Shown here: positions 9,636 through 19,540 of the stretch, piece by piece
Layout: each line of letters begins with the position of its first letter
How positions within the stretch are numbered: the stretch's first letter is position 1
Position numbers and translations under genes: made by a program
Source: Arthrobacter luteolus NBRC 107841
Lineage (GTDB): Bacteria > Actinomycetota > Actinomycetes > Actinomycetales > Micrococcaceae
Assembly: GCF_001552075.1 (NCBI RefSeq)
Contig: NZ_BCQM01000002.1
Span: forward strand, 248,001 to 312,000
DNA: 64,000 bases
Direction: 5' to 3'
The notes under the pieces: model-generated
The model's input: only the letters and a program-made list of their open reading frames with translations
The model's database searches: none
What the model was told of the DNA's origin: nothing

Positions 9636-10064
9636 CTAGCGGATCCGGCGCAGGTTGAAACGGTAGCGGTACGGGCGGCCGCGGTTGCATTCGATCCCGG
9701 CAATCACCGAAGCCACGGCAACGGTGATCCAGAGCAGTGCGTTGATAACGGCGAAGATGCCGCCAACCACCGGGATGAAGGACAGCAGCCAGGCCAGCAG
9801 CGCCAGCAGGGTGGGAGGCAGCGTGAAGTTCAGCGCTTCCTTCGATTCCTGGGCGGTGAACGGCCCGCGGTCCTTGAACACCAGGTAGATGATGAGGGAG
9901 GGCACAAAGCCGAGGATGCCGCCGAAGTGGGCCATCGTGGCCCACTGCCGGTCCTCGGAAGCGGTCAGGGGAAGGGCGTTGGCAGGGGCACCCTGATAGT
10001 CCGGGCGCGCCGGTGAACCCTGGTTCTCCGGTTGTGGCGGATGGTTCTGGCGTGTGTTGGACAC
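9636..10064 (-). CDS. DUF4870 domain membrane protein
   Basis: A small membrane protein of 142 residues. After a Pro/Gln-rich tail comes WATMAHFGGILGFVPSLIIYLVFKDRG, then FTAQESKEALNFTL and two or three hydrophobic helices, the DUF4870 pattern. Function is unknown for the family. The frame is open to an ATG at 10127, but the GTG at 10064 is preceded by AAGGAATGCAACC, a good ribosome site, while the ATG has none. Confidence 0.8.
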   Translation of the reverse strand: MSNTRQNHPPQPENQGSPARPDYQGAPANALPLTASEDRQWATMAHFGGILGFVPSLIIYLVFKDRGPFTAQESKEALNFTLPPTLLALLAWLLSFIPVVGGIFAVINALLWITVAVASVIAGIECNRGRPYRYRFNLRRIR

Positions 10065-10228
10065 GGTTGCATTCCTTAAACTCTCAGATGACGCTGGGTC
10101 TGCACCCACGGGTACCTGTTGTTCCATCTAGGGTACTGGGTCCGGCAGCGTGGACATGAACCGGCGGGTCCGCGTGGCGGAAGATGCCCGGAGCGGGCAG
10201 CCGCAGCGCTGCCGGGTGCAGCGGGCGG

Positions 10229-11071
10229 TCAGGGCACGGTGAGGAAATCGATGACTTCCTCCACCCGGCCCAGCAGGGTCGGTTCCAGGTCCGCATAGGT
10301 GCGGACCGAGCCCAGCAGCTTCTTCCAGCCCAGGGCGACATCGGTGTGGCCGCGGTGCGGCCAGCCGAGGCCCTTGAGGATGCCGGTCTTCCAGTCTTCG
10401 TGCCGCGGCACCACGGGCCAGGACTGGAGGCCGATCACGTGCGGCTTGATGGCCTGCCAGACGTCCACGTAGGGATGCCCCACAATAAGCACGTTGCCGG
10501 CGGCGCCCGGAACGGCCATCGCTTCGGCAGCAATTCTCGACTCCTTGGAACCGGCCACCAGATGGTCCACCAGGATGCCAAGCCGGCGCCCGGGGCCCGG
10601 GGCGAAGTCCCGGATGGCGGCGGCCAGATCGTCTACGCCGTGGAGCGGCTCGACGACGATTCCTTCGACCCGCAGGTCATCGCCCCAGACCTTTTCCACC
10701 AGTTCGGCGTCGTGTTTGCCTTCCACCCAGATCCGGCTGGCCCTCGCGGTGCGGGCGCGCTGATTTGCGACGGCGACGGAACCTGAGGCGGTCCGCTTCG
10801 CAGCCGGGGCTGAGGCCTTGACCGCGGGGACGACTTCCACGGCCTCGCCTTCAAGCAGGAAACCGAAGCCCAGCTCGAAGGACCGGGTCCGGCCGCGGCC
10901 GTCTTCCAGGACCATCAGATGCAGCCCGCCTGACTTCTCTGTGCGGATCACGGCGCCTACCCAGCCGGTCTGCACGTCTTCAAGCACCAGGCCCTTTTCC
11001 GCGCCAACCTGCCGCAGCGCCTTGCGGGCCGGAGCCGTAATATCCTGCGGCCCCCACTGGTAATTCGACAC
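10229..11071 (-). CDS. DUF3097 protein with a Toprim-like core
   Basis: An actinobacterial protein of 280 residues, usually annotated only as DUF3097. Visible are an N-terminal beta-rich part (GLVLEDVQTGWVGAVIR, LEDGRGRTRSFELG), then IWVEGKHDAELVEKVWG, GIVVEPLHGVDDL and RLGILVDHLVAGSKESRIA. That order (EGKxDA, a GxD, then a D-rich strand end) looks like a Toprim nucleotidyl-transfer fold as in RNase M5 or primases; this is inference. The GTG at 11071 has GAGGAAG upstream. Divergent from hrcA. Confidence 0.78.
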   Translation of the reverse strand: MSNYQWGPQDITAPARKALRQVGAEKGLVLEDVQTGWVGAVIRTEKSGGLHLMVLEDGRGRTRSFELGFGFLLEGEAVEVVPAVKASAPAAKRTASGSVAVANQRARTARASRIWVEGKHDAELVEKVWGDDLRVEGIVVEPLHGVDDLAAAIRDFAPGPGRRLGILVDHLVAGSKESRIAAEAMAVPGAAGNVLIVGHPYVDVWQAIKPHVIGLQSWPVVPRHEDWKTGILKGLGWPHRGHTDVALGWKKLLGSVRTYADLEPTLLGRVEEVIDFLTVP

Positions 11072-11166
11072 GGAATCTTCCTCATTCCTGGATGCGGTGC
11101 GCTGCGCCGGCGAAGCTGCGGGCACGCGAAGTTCAATGCTAGCAACGCAACCGGATCGTATTAGAC

Positions 11167-11193
11167 TTAGCACTTGAGGACACTGAGTGCTAA
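11167..11193 (+). promoter_or_regulatory. CIRCE operator of hrcA-dnaJ
   Basis: TTAGCACTT, nine bases, GAGTGCTAA: the CIRCE inverted repeat (TTAGCACTC-N9-GAGTGCTAA) with one mismatch. HrcA binds it and represses heat-shock genes. A -10-like TAGACT (11162-11167) abuts the left arm, so bound HrcA would block the promoter. Two further half-site-like copies follow at 10-bp steps (see next entry). Confidence 0.92.
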
Positions 11194-11216
11194 CAGGTGC
11201 TAACAGGTGTTAACCA
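11187..11216 (+). repeat. Three 10-bp direct repeats extending the CIRCE right arm
   Basis: gtgctaacag at 11187 and 11197, then gtgttaacca at 11207. The first overlaps the right CIRCE arm, so copies of the half-site are repeated once per helical turn towards hrcA. Confidence 0.85.
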
Positions 11217-11284
11217 GCGCCAGCAGCCAGTGCCAACCGTGCAAGTCCGCAGAATCCGCCGAAGACAACGAGGGAGGGGAATCA

Positions 11285-12298
11285 ATGAGCGAACCACGCC
11301 GGCTTGAGGTGCTCCGGGCCATCGTTGAAGATTACGTCCATTCCCGCGAACCCGTTGGCTCAAAGGCACTGGTGGAGCGGCACCAGCTGGGGGTCTCCTC
11401 CGCGACCATCCGCAACGACATGGCCGTCCTGGAAGAAGAAGGCCTGATCGTGGCGCCGCATACCTCGGCGGGGCGGATCCCCACGGACAAGGGCTACCGG
11501 CTCTTCGTGGACCAGCTCTCGGACCTGAAGCCGCTCTCCGCAGCGGAGCGCAGGGCGATCCAGACCCTGCTTGAAGGCGCGGACGACATTGACGACGTCC
11601 TCGACCGCACAGTGCGGCTGCTGGCCCAGCTCACCAACCAGGTGGCGGTGGTCCAGTACCCGCACCTGGGCAACGCCAAGGTGCGGCACATTGAGTTTGT
11701 CCTGCTGGCTCCGTCCCAGGTTTTGGTGGTCCTGATTTCCACCACGGGACGTGTCGAGCAGCGGGTGACTGCCATTCCTTCCGCCGTCAGCGAACCCTCG
11801 CTGCACGAACTGCGCCAGCACTTCCTGCAGGCACTGGCCGGGACCACGCTCACGCGGATCACCAGCCACCTCACGGATGCCCTGGCAACCGTGCCCGTGC
11901 AGCTGCGCGGAATTGCCGGTTCGCTCGCCCGCTGCCTGGAACAGCTGGCCGGCATCAACCGGGAAGACCGGATGGTGATGGCAGGAACCGCCAACCTGGC
12001 CCGGTCCACGGGCGACTTCCCGCTGACCATCGGTCCCATTCTCGAAGCGCTCGAAGAGCAGGTCGTGATGCTGCGGCTTCTCTCGGAGATGGAACAGGAC
12101 GCCAAGGGTGTCTCAGTCCGCATTGGATCGGAAAACCCCTACGGCTCACTTTCGGAAGCATCCGTGGTGGCCACTGGGTATGGCCGGGACGCGTCCGCTA
12201 TGGTAGGAGTCCTCGGTCCAACCCGGATGGACTATCCCAACACCATGGCTGCGGTCCGCGCCGTCGCCCGCTACCTTTCGCGGGTCCTGAACAGCTGA
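11285..12298 (+). CDS. hrcA: Heat-inducible transcription repressor HrcA
   Basis: HrcA represses heat-shock genes by binding CIRCE, and needs GroE for activity. 337 residues: winged helix at the N-terminus ([25 protein letters not shown], then [19 protein letters not shown]), followed by the dimerisation and GAF-like domains. The ATG at 11285 follows GAGGGAGGGGA; upstream in-frame starts lie inside the operator region. A CIRCE element precedes the gene, so it is autoregulated, and dnaJ follows 100 bp on. Confidence 0.96.
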   Translation: MSEPRRLEVLRAIVEDYVHSREPVGSKALVERHQLGVSSATIRNDMAVLEEEGLIVAPHTSAGRIPTDKGYRLFVDQLSDLKPLSAAERRAIQTLLEGADDIDDVLDRTVRLLAQLTNQVAVVQYPHLGNAKVRHIEFVLLAPSQVLVVLISTTGRVEQRVTAIPSAVSEPSLHELRQHFLQALAGTTLTRITSHLTDALATVPVQLRGIAGSLARCLEQLAGINREDRMVMAGTANLARSTGDFPLTIGPILEALEEQVVMLRLLSEMEQDAKGVSVRIGSENPYGSLSEASVVATGYGRDASAMVGVLGPTRMDYPNTMAAVRAVARYLSRVLNS

Positions 12299-12398
12299 GC
12301 ATCCCAAGACCGGATAGAAGTGGCAGCTGCTGCGGCACTGCCGGTAAGACAAGTTACCCCCGAGGCGGGGCACGCAATACAGGAAGCGATGTGCACGA

Positions 12399-13529
12399 GT
12401 GAGTGATCACTACCAGGTACTCGGCGTGAGCCGGGACGCCACCGGTGAGGAAATCAAGAAGGCCTACCGCAAGCTTGCCCGCAAGCTGCATCCCGATGTT
12501 AACACCGCTCCCGGTGCGGGTGACGAGTTCAAGGCCGTGACGCACGCCTACGAAGTACTCTCCGATCCGCAGAAGCGGCGCGTATATGACACGACGGGGC
12601 AGGAGAACGGGACCGACAACGGTTTTGGCGGCGGCTTCAGCGGCCAGGGCTTCGGATTCCAGGACATTTTCGATACCTTCTTCGGCGGGGCCGGCGGCGG
12701 CCGGGGACCGGCATCACGGACCCGGCGCGGCCAGGATGCCCTCATCAACGTCCGGATCGACCTCAAGGATGCCGTCTTCGGCACCAACAAGAAGATCGAC
12801 GTCGAAACCGCCGTCGTCTGCCCCACCTGCGACGGCTCCTGCTGCCAGCCCGGCACCTCGCCGCGCACCTGCGACATCTGCCACGGCAGCGGCCAGGTCC
12901 AGCGGGCCGTGCGTTCGATCCTCGGCCAGGTCATGACCACTGCACCCTGCGGCTCCTGCCAGGGCTTCGGCACGGTCATCCCCGATCCGTGCCACGAATG
13001 CGCCGGCGAAGGGCGGGTCCGGAGCCGCCGCACACTGACCATTAAGGTTCCCGCCGGTGTTGCCACCGGCACCCGTATCCAGCTCAGCGGACAGGGCGAG
13101 GCCGGCACGGCCGGCGGCCCCCAGGGCGACCTCTATGTCGAGATCCGCGTCAACGCGGACCCGGTGTTCGTCCGCGACGGGGACGACCTGCACGCCACAC
13201 TGACCGTTCCGATGACGGCCGCGGCGCTGGGCACGGTCATCAGCATGGACACGTTTGACGGCGCACGGGACATCAACATCAAACCGGGCACCCAGTCCGG
13301 CGAAATCACGACCCTCAAGGGCCTGGGCGTCACGCACCTCCGCGGCTACGGCCGCGGGGACCTGCTGGTGCATATCCAGGTCGAAACGCCGCAGAAGCTC
13401 GACGCCGATCAGGAAGAGCTCCTGCGTCAGCTGGCGGCCCTGCGCGGCGAAGAGTTCGCCGAGGGCCGGGTCGGCAGCGGCAGCACCGGTGTCTTCGCCA
13501 AACTCCGTGACCGGCTGGGCAACCACTAA
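12399..13529 (+). CDS. dnaJ: Chaperone protein DnaJ
   Basis: Hsp40 co-chaperone that stimulates DnaK ATPase and holds unfolded proteins. 376 residues: J domain with HPD at 31-33, Gly/Phe-rich linker ([13 protein letters not shown]), zinc region, and C-terminal substrate domains. The zinc region has four CxxC pairs, but the first reads [12 protein letters not shown], with Cys in place of the usual second Gly. This is the hrcA-linked DnaJ2 type, without adjacent dnaK-grpE. GTG start at 12399 after AGGAAG. Confidence 0.95.
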   Translation: MSDHYQVLGVSRDATGEEIKKAYRKLARKLHPDVNTAPGAGDEFKAVTHAYEVLSDPQKRRVYDTTGQENGTDNGFGGGFSGQGFGFQDIFDTFFGGAGGGRGPASRTRRGQDALINVRIDLKDAVFGTNKKIDVETAVVCPTCDGSCCQPGTSPRTCDICHGSGQVQRAVRSILGQVMTTAPCGSCQGFGTVIPDPCHECAGEGRVRSRRTLTIKVPAGVATGTRIQLSGQGEAGTAGGPQGDLYVEIRVNADPVFVRDGDDLHATLTVPMTAAALGTVISMDTFDGARDINIKPGTQSGEITTLKGLGVTHLRGYGRGDLLVHIQVETPQKLDADQEELLRQLAALRGEEFAEGRVGSGSTGVFAKLRDRLGNH

Positions 13530-13543
13530 CCGGTGACGAAACC

Positions 13544-14329
13544 ATGACGAACCCGATCTTCTTCGGTGATCCGGAACAGGTCGCAGCGGCCGTCCCAGGC
13601 GCCGTGTTCTCCCTCACCGGTCCGGAAGCCAGGCACGCCGTAGCAGTCAAGCGGCTGGCACCGGGGGAGGACGTTGACATTGTCGACGGCGGTGGTCTCC
13701 GGCTCCGCGGAACGGTCCGTTCGGCGGATCCGTCCCTGCTGGAGGTGGAGGTGCGGGAAGTCGAAACCGAACCGGCAGCCGGGCAGGAACTGATCCTGGT
13801 CCAGGCGCTGGCGAAGGGTGACCGCGACGAGCAGGCCATCGAAGCGGCCACCGAGCTCGGGGTCGATACTGTTATCCCCTGGCAGTCCGAGCGCAGCATC
13901 GTGCGCTGGCGCGCAGAAAAAGCAGCCAAGGGCCGGGCGAAGTGGCAGGCCGTGGTGACATCCGCCGCCAAGCAGTCACGGCGTTCGCGGCTGCCTCAGG
14001 TACTGGACGTCACGGACAGCAAGGCGCTGCCTGCAAGACTGGCCGGGGTGGACCTGGTCCTGGTCCTTCACGAGGAAGCCGACGCACCGTTCGCCCAGGC
14101 GGTTGAGTCCATCCGGCGGGGTCAGGCCGCCGGATCGGCAGACGCCGGCAACCCGGTCTCCATCGCGGTGGTTGTTGGTCCCGAAGGCGGGATTAGTCCG
14201 GCCGAGCTCGACGCACTGCGCGCAGCCGGTGCCACTGCGGTCCGCCTTGGCCCGCACGTGCTGCGTTCCTCAAGCGCCGGACCGGCAGCACTGGTTCTGC
14301 TCAACCACCTGCTGGGCCGCTGGTCCTGA
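13544..14329 (+). CDS. rsmE: 16S rRNA (uracil1498-N3)-methyltransferase
   Basis: SPOUT-fold enzyme that methylates U1498 of 16S rRNA with SAM. 261 residues; an N-terminal PUA-like domain, then the knotted domain with VVVGPEGGISPAELDAL and LGPHVLRSSSAGPAAL (family form LGxRILRxETA). Starts 14 bp after dnaJ, so it belongs to the hrcA-dnaJ transcript, a common actinobacterial arrangement. It converges with the lipoprotein gene that follows. Confidence 0.93.
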   Translation: MTNPIFFGDPEQVAAAVPGAVFSLTGPEARHAVAVKRLAPGEDVDIVDGGGLRLRGTVRSADPSLLEVEVREVETEPAAGQELILVQALAKGDRDEQAIEAATELGVDTVIPWQSERSIVRWRAEKAAKGRAKWQAVVTSAAKQSRRSRLPQVLDVTDSKALPARLAGVDLVLVLHEEADAPFAQAVESIRRGQAAGSADAGNPVSIAVVVGPEGGISPAELDALRAAGATAVRLGPHVLRSSSAGPAALVLLNHLLGRWS

Positions 14330-14356
14330 TTTCGGGCCGGATCCGGGTTCCGCGGG

Positions 14357-15373
14357 TCAGTAAACGGTAATCCGCTTCGAATCCTCATTGGCGCCCGCGC
14401 CGTGGAAGATCCGCAGGTTGTACTCACCCGGCTCCAGCTTGATCGGCACATCAAACAGGGCTGTCTCCCCGGCGGATGCGTCCAGGCGGATGGTGCCCGA
14501 GGCCACCTGGGTCGCTTCCGGGCGTCCGTTGGTAATCGGTTCCACACTCCAGGAGAGCTGCTCATCGCGGACTACCGCGGATCCGGAGACCGTCAGTGAC
14601 GTTTCCGTTGCCTCGCCCTCCTGCGGCGTGATGATCCAGATGGGTGCAGGCAGTGAAACATCGCGCTCGAGCGGCTGTTCCAGGCTCTCGTGTCCGAAGG
14701 CCGAGTAACCGGCCTTTCCGTCGACCAGGACAACCACGCTGGCGCTGAACCCCGCCGTTGTCAGCCCCGCATTGGCGGCGGCAGCGGTGGCCGTGTAAAC
14801 CAGCTGCTGGACGGCACGGTGAGCCATGCCGGCATCAAGGGAGGCCTTGAACGCATCGGAGGTGATGTCCACGGTGATGACGTTCTTGCTGGAGATCGAA
14901 GCAGTCACGTTCGACGCCGGATGCCAGGGAGTGAAGTAGTCGCCGTCCCGCGGGGATTCCCGGGTCATCGCCCTGACCGCTTCACCGATCGGATCTCCGT
15001 TGTTCTCCGAGGGCAGGAACTCACGGTAAAGCTGCACGTCGGATTCATTGAGTCCAAGCCAGTACACGGGCATCACCACCTTGGAGACGGTGGCCTCCGC
15101 CGGAGCCGAGACAGCCATGGGGCGGCCCTCTGAGCTGGCGCTCCCGCTAAAGGAGTTCGGCATGCTGGTCGTGGGGAGCTCGGCGACAACGCCGCAGCTG
15201 CCCAGCAGAAGAGGTGCTCCGGCTGCCAGCAGCAACAGGGACATGCGGCGGCCGGGTCCGGATTTGCGGTGCGGTGAGATGAACGGTCCCTGCCTTCCTC
15301 TGTTCCTGGCTGCGGTCCGTAGACCGCAGCTGTGTGGGGGGAGTCTGCCGGGGCGGGAACCGGCAGCACGCAT
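14357..15373 (-). CDS. GerMN/Gmad2-domain lipoprotein
   Basis: A secreted lipoprotein. A hydrophobic stretch ends in LLLGSC, a lipobox, followed by a GerMN-type domain (VMPVYWLGLNESDVQLYREFL, VITVDITSDAFKASLDAG) and a C-terminal Gmad2 immunoglobulin-like domain (IWIITPQEGEATETSLTVSGSA, SAGETALFDVPIKLEPGEYNLRIFH). Role unknown; related proteins act at the cell surface in spores and Gram-positive walls. The start is uncertain: the ATG at 15244 would leave a signal peptide without basic residues, so the ATG at 15373 is used. It interrupts the usual rsmE-phoH order on the opposite strand. Confidence 0.72.
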   Translation of the reverse strand: MRAAGSRPGRLPPHSCGLRTAARNRGRQGPFISPHRKSGPGRRMSLLLLAAGAPLLLGSCGVVAELPTTSMPNSFSGSASSEGRPMAVSAPAEATVSKVVMPVYWLGLNESDVQLYREFLPSENNGDPIGEAVRAMTRESPRDGDYFTPWHPASNVTASISSKNVITVDITSDAFKASLDAGMAHRAVQQLVYTATAAAANAGLTTAGFSASVVVLVDGKAGYSAFGHESLEQPLERDVSLPAPIWIITPQEGEATETSLTVSGSAVVRDEQLSWSVEPITNGRPEATQVASGTIRLDASAGETALFDVPIKLEPGEYNLRIFHGAGANEDSKRITVY

Positions 15374-15667
15374 TCCAGCTTGGCATATCGCCCGCCCGCA
15401 AACCGGGGGCTTAACGGTTCTGCGGCGGGACTGAAACCCGATTGAGACCCAGCCGATGCCAAGCCGAGATATTGGGTGTAACACTGCTCACGAAGCCCCG
15501 CAGTCCGTGCGCCGGAAGCCGGCTTCTGGTATGGATGCCGGAGGCGTACCGCGGCGGTGATCAAGTAACATTAACCAGGGTGTGTGTAAGGCCGGTCAGG
15601 CCTTTGCCGCCGGGACTGCAACCCAACTTCCTTAAAAGGGGCGATGAAAGGCCGAGGGGCCGAATAT

Positions 15668-16701
<1,034 letters not shown>

Positions 16702-16705
<4 letters not shown>

Positions 16706-17175
16706 GCATTGAAGTAAACAACGAATCCGCGCTTCCCGCAGACGAAGAGGCGCTGGCCCGGCTGGGCCGTTTCCTGCTGGACGCCCTGTACGTCCACCCC
16801 GAAGCGGATCTGTCGATCATCCTGGTGGATGAAGACGCGATCGAGAAGCTGCACATCGAATGGATGGACCTGCCCGGCCCTACCGATGTCCTCTCCTTCC
16901 CGATGGACGAACTCCGCCCCGGATCTCCCGGGCGGCCGACGCCGGCCGGAGTCCTGGGCGACATTGTGCTCTGCCCGCAGGTCGCGGCCCAGCAGGCGGA
17001 AACCGCCGGTCACAGCATGGAGGATGAACTGCTCCTGCTGACCACGCACGGAGTGCTTCATCTGCTGGGCTACGACCACGCAGAGCCGGAGGAAGAAGCC
17101 GAAATGTTCGGGCTCCAGCGGCACCTGCTCTCCGACTTCCTGGGCAAGGATGCCCCGAAGGAGACGCGCAGTTGA
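16702..17175 (+). CDS. ybeY: Endoribonuclease YbeY
   Basis: Metal-dependent RNase needed for 16S rRNA 3'-end maturation and ribosome quality control. 157 residues with the zinc-binding [11 protein letters not shown] motif (HxxxHxxGxDH) in the last third and the family segment [11 protein letters not shown]. Start overlaps the phoH stop and its stop overlaps the next start (TTGA), so this is a tightly coupled operon. Confidence 0.96.
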
Positions 17176-18506
17176 GCATCGGCATCCTGGTAGTCATGGC
17201 CTTGGCCTTTATGGTCCTGGCCGGATTGCTCACTGCCGCCGAGGCTGCCTACGGCTACCTGCCCCGCCACGAAGCCGAGGCGCTGCTTAACGGCCGGGCC
17301 GGAAAACCGCTGAAACGGATCCTGCAGCACCCGGTGGCGCACATGCACGCCCTGCGTTTCTGGCGGGTGTGGTTCGAGATGGCCATGGCGGTTTCCGTGG
17401 CCATGGCCTTCCAGCTGCTGGTGCAGAACCTCTGGTTGGCCGGTCTGCTGGCCACAGTGACGATGGCCGCCGTCGGCTTCGTCCTGGTGGGCGTCTCGCC
17501 CCGGCAGATCGGCCGGAAGCACGTCACCGGCGTGGTTGTCCTCACCGCAGGGCTGGTGAGCGTCCTGCGCACCGTGCTGGGACCCATACCGGGATGGCTG
17601 GTAAAGATCGGCTCCGCGGTCGCACCCGGGGCCAACGGTGTGGACGCCGCCTTCTTTACCGAGGAGGAGTTCAGGGAACTGCTGGACCGGGCGTCCGAAG
17701 CGGACATGATCGAAAACACCGAGGCGGAGCTGATCCACTCCGTCTTCGAACTCGGTGATACCAAGGTGCGCTCCGTTATGGTCCCGCGTACGGACATGGT
17801 CTGCCTGGAATCCGGGTCCACCCTGGGCCAGGCTATGTCCCTGTTCCTGCGCTCGGGGTATTCCCGCGTCCCGGTGATCCGGGACAGCGCCGACCAGATC
17901 CGCGGCATCCTCTATCTCAAGGACGTCGCGGCGCAGCTGCACGGACGGGATGGGGACGCCTCCGCCCAGACGGTGGACGGCCTCTGCCGCCCGGTCCGCT
18001 ACGTACCCGAATCCAAGGCCGTCGATGAACTTCTGCAGGAACTGCAGCGTGAATCAACGCATTTGGCCATCGTGATTGATGAATACGGCGGAACTGCGGG
18101 ACTGGTCACCCTGGAGGACCTGATTGAGGAAATCGTCGGCGAAATCGTTGACGAATACGACTCCGAACGGCCTGAGATTGAAGACCTGGGCGGGGGCCGC
18201 TACCGTATCAGCTCCAAAGCAGGCATCGACGACCTCGGCGAACTGTTCGACATCACCCTTGAGGACGACGAGGTGGACACGGTCGGCGGACTGCTTGCCA
18301 AGGCCCTGGGCCGCGTGCCGATTGTCGGCAGCGAAGTGGTTGTCGAAGGAATCGTCCTCCACGCCGAAAGACTCGAAGGCCGCCGCAACCGGGTTTCCCA
18401 CGTGCTGGCCTGGAAACAGCCCGCGGGCGATGAAACTGAAACCCACGACGACGCCGAACCCCGCCGCCGTACGAAATCAACAGAATTGGTACCCCGAAAT
18501 GACTGA
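17172..18506 (+). CDS. CNNM/CorC-type hemolysin-family membrane protein
   Basis: 444 residues: an N-terminal DUF21 membrane domain with about four helices, a CBS pair ([35 protein letters not shown]; then [23 protein letters not shown]) and a C-terminal CorC/HlyC domain ([20 protein letters not shown]). The family is tied to Mg2+/Co2+ export or tolerance. TTG start overlapping the ybeY stop. The 3' end overlaps the era start by eight bases. Order ybeY-CNNM-era is conserved in actinobacteria. Confidence 0.9.
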   Translation: MSIGILVVMALAFMVLAGLLTAAEAAYGYLPRHEAEALLNGRAGKPLKRILQHPVAHMHALRFWRVWFEMAMAVSVAMAFQLLVQNLWLAGLLATVTMAAVGFVLVGVSPRQIGRKHVTGVVVLTAGLVSVLRTVLGPIPGWLVKIGSAVAPGANGVDAAFFTEEEFRELLDRASEADMIENTEAELIHSVFELGDTKVRSVMVPRTDMVCLESGSTLGQAMSLFLRSGYSRVPVIRDSADQIRGILYLKDVAAQLHGRDGDASAQTVDGLCRPVRYVPESKAVDELLQELQRESTHLAIVIDEYGGTAGLVTLEDLIEEIVGEIVDEYDSERPEIEDLGGGRYRISSKAGIDDLGELFDITLEDDEVDTVGGLLAKALGRVPIVGSEVVVEGIVLHAERLEGRRNRVSHVLAWKQPAGDETETHDDAEPRRRTKSTELVPRND

Positions 18507-19428
18507 GCCCACGTTCCGCGCCGGATTCGTGTCCCTGGTGGGCCGGCCCAACGCCGGCAAGTCCACCCTGACCAATGCCCTGGTTGGCCAGAAGGTGGCC
18601 ATCACGTCCGCCAAACCGCAGACCACCCGTCACACGATCCGCGGCATCGTCCACCGCGATGACTCCCAGCTGATCCTGGTAGACACCCCGGGGCTGCACC
18701 GGCCGCGCACCCTGCTGGGCCAGCGGCTGAACGACCTGGTGGCTGACACCCTTGCCGAAGTTGATGCCATCGGGTTCTGCCTCCCTGCCAATGAAGCCGT
18801 TGGCCCGGGCGACCGCTACATCGCGAACCAGCTGGCGGCACTTAAGCGGAAGCCGGTGATCGCGCTGGTCACCAAGACCGACCTCGTGGACCGCGCCGCG
18901 CTGGCGAAGCAGCTAATGTCGGTCACCGCGCTGGGCACTGAAGTCCTCGGCGAAACCGGATGGGCCGACGTCGTGCCGGTCTCAGCCGCTGACGGTTTCC
19001 AGGTTGATACCGTCGCCGACGTGCTGTCCTCCCACATGCCGTCCTCCCCGCCCCTGTACCCGGACGGCGAACTGACTGACGAGCCCGAAGCCGTGATGGT
19101 CGCCGAACTGGTCCGTGAAGCGGCGCTGGAAGGTGTCCGGGACGAGCTTCCGCACTCCCTGGCCGTAGTCGTCGACGAGATTGTGCCCCGCGAAGGCCGC
19201 AGTGCGGAAAACCCGCTGCTCGACGTGCGCGTAAACCTCTACGTTGAACGATCCTCGCAGAAAGCGATTATTATTGGCCGGGGCGGAGCGCGCCTTCGCG
19301 AAGTGGGAACCAACGCCCGCCGCGGCATTGAGGCACTGCTGGGCACCAGGGTTTACCTGGACCTGCATGTCAAAATTGCCAAGGACTGGCAGCGTGACCC
19401 CAAGCAGCTGGTAAAACTGGGCTTCTAG
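18499..19428 (+). CDS. era: GTPase Era
   Basis: Ribosome-biogenesis GTPase that binds the 3' end of 16S rRNA. 309 residues; G1 GRPNAGKST (15-23), G2 TTRHTIRG, G3 DTPG, G4 TKTD, and a C-terminal KH domain (ERSSQKAIIIGRGGARLREVG). Starts inside the end of the CNNM gene, so translational coupling is likely. Works in the same process as YbeY. Confidence 0.97.
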   Translation: MTEPTFRAGFVSLVGRPNAGKSTLTNALVGQKVAITSAKPQTTRHTIRGIVHRDDSQLILVDTPGLHRPRTLLGQRLNDLVADTLAEVDAIGFCLPANEAVGPGDRYIANQLAALKRKPVIALVTKTDLVDRAALAKQLMSVTALGTEVLGETGWADVVPVSAADGFQVDTVADVLSSHMPSSPPLYPDGELTDEPEAVMVAELVREAALEGVRDELPHSLAVVVDEIVPREGRSAENPLLDVRVNLYVERSSQKAIIIGRGGARLREVGTNARRGIEALLGTRVYLDLHVKIAKDWQRDPKQLVKLGF

Positions 19429-19540
19429 CAGCCACGGCCACCGCCAGCGCACCCCAAGCTTCTTCACAGGAGCGCCCCGTACACTTTGTACATCCATTTT
19501 CGCCTGCTCGATTTTCACTGACTCATGGGAAGGACCGGCT

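Noticed and set aside
19479-19491. Regulatory operator gtaca-ctt-tgtac before the LCP gene
   Set aside because: Arms of only five bases; may be chance, so it is mentioned only in the LCP entry.
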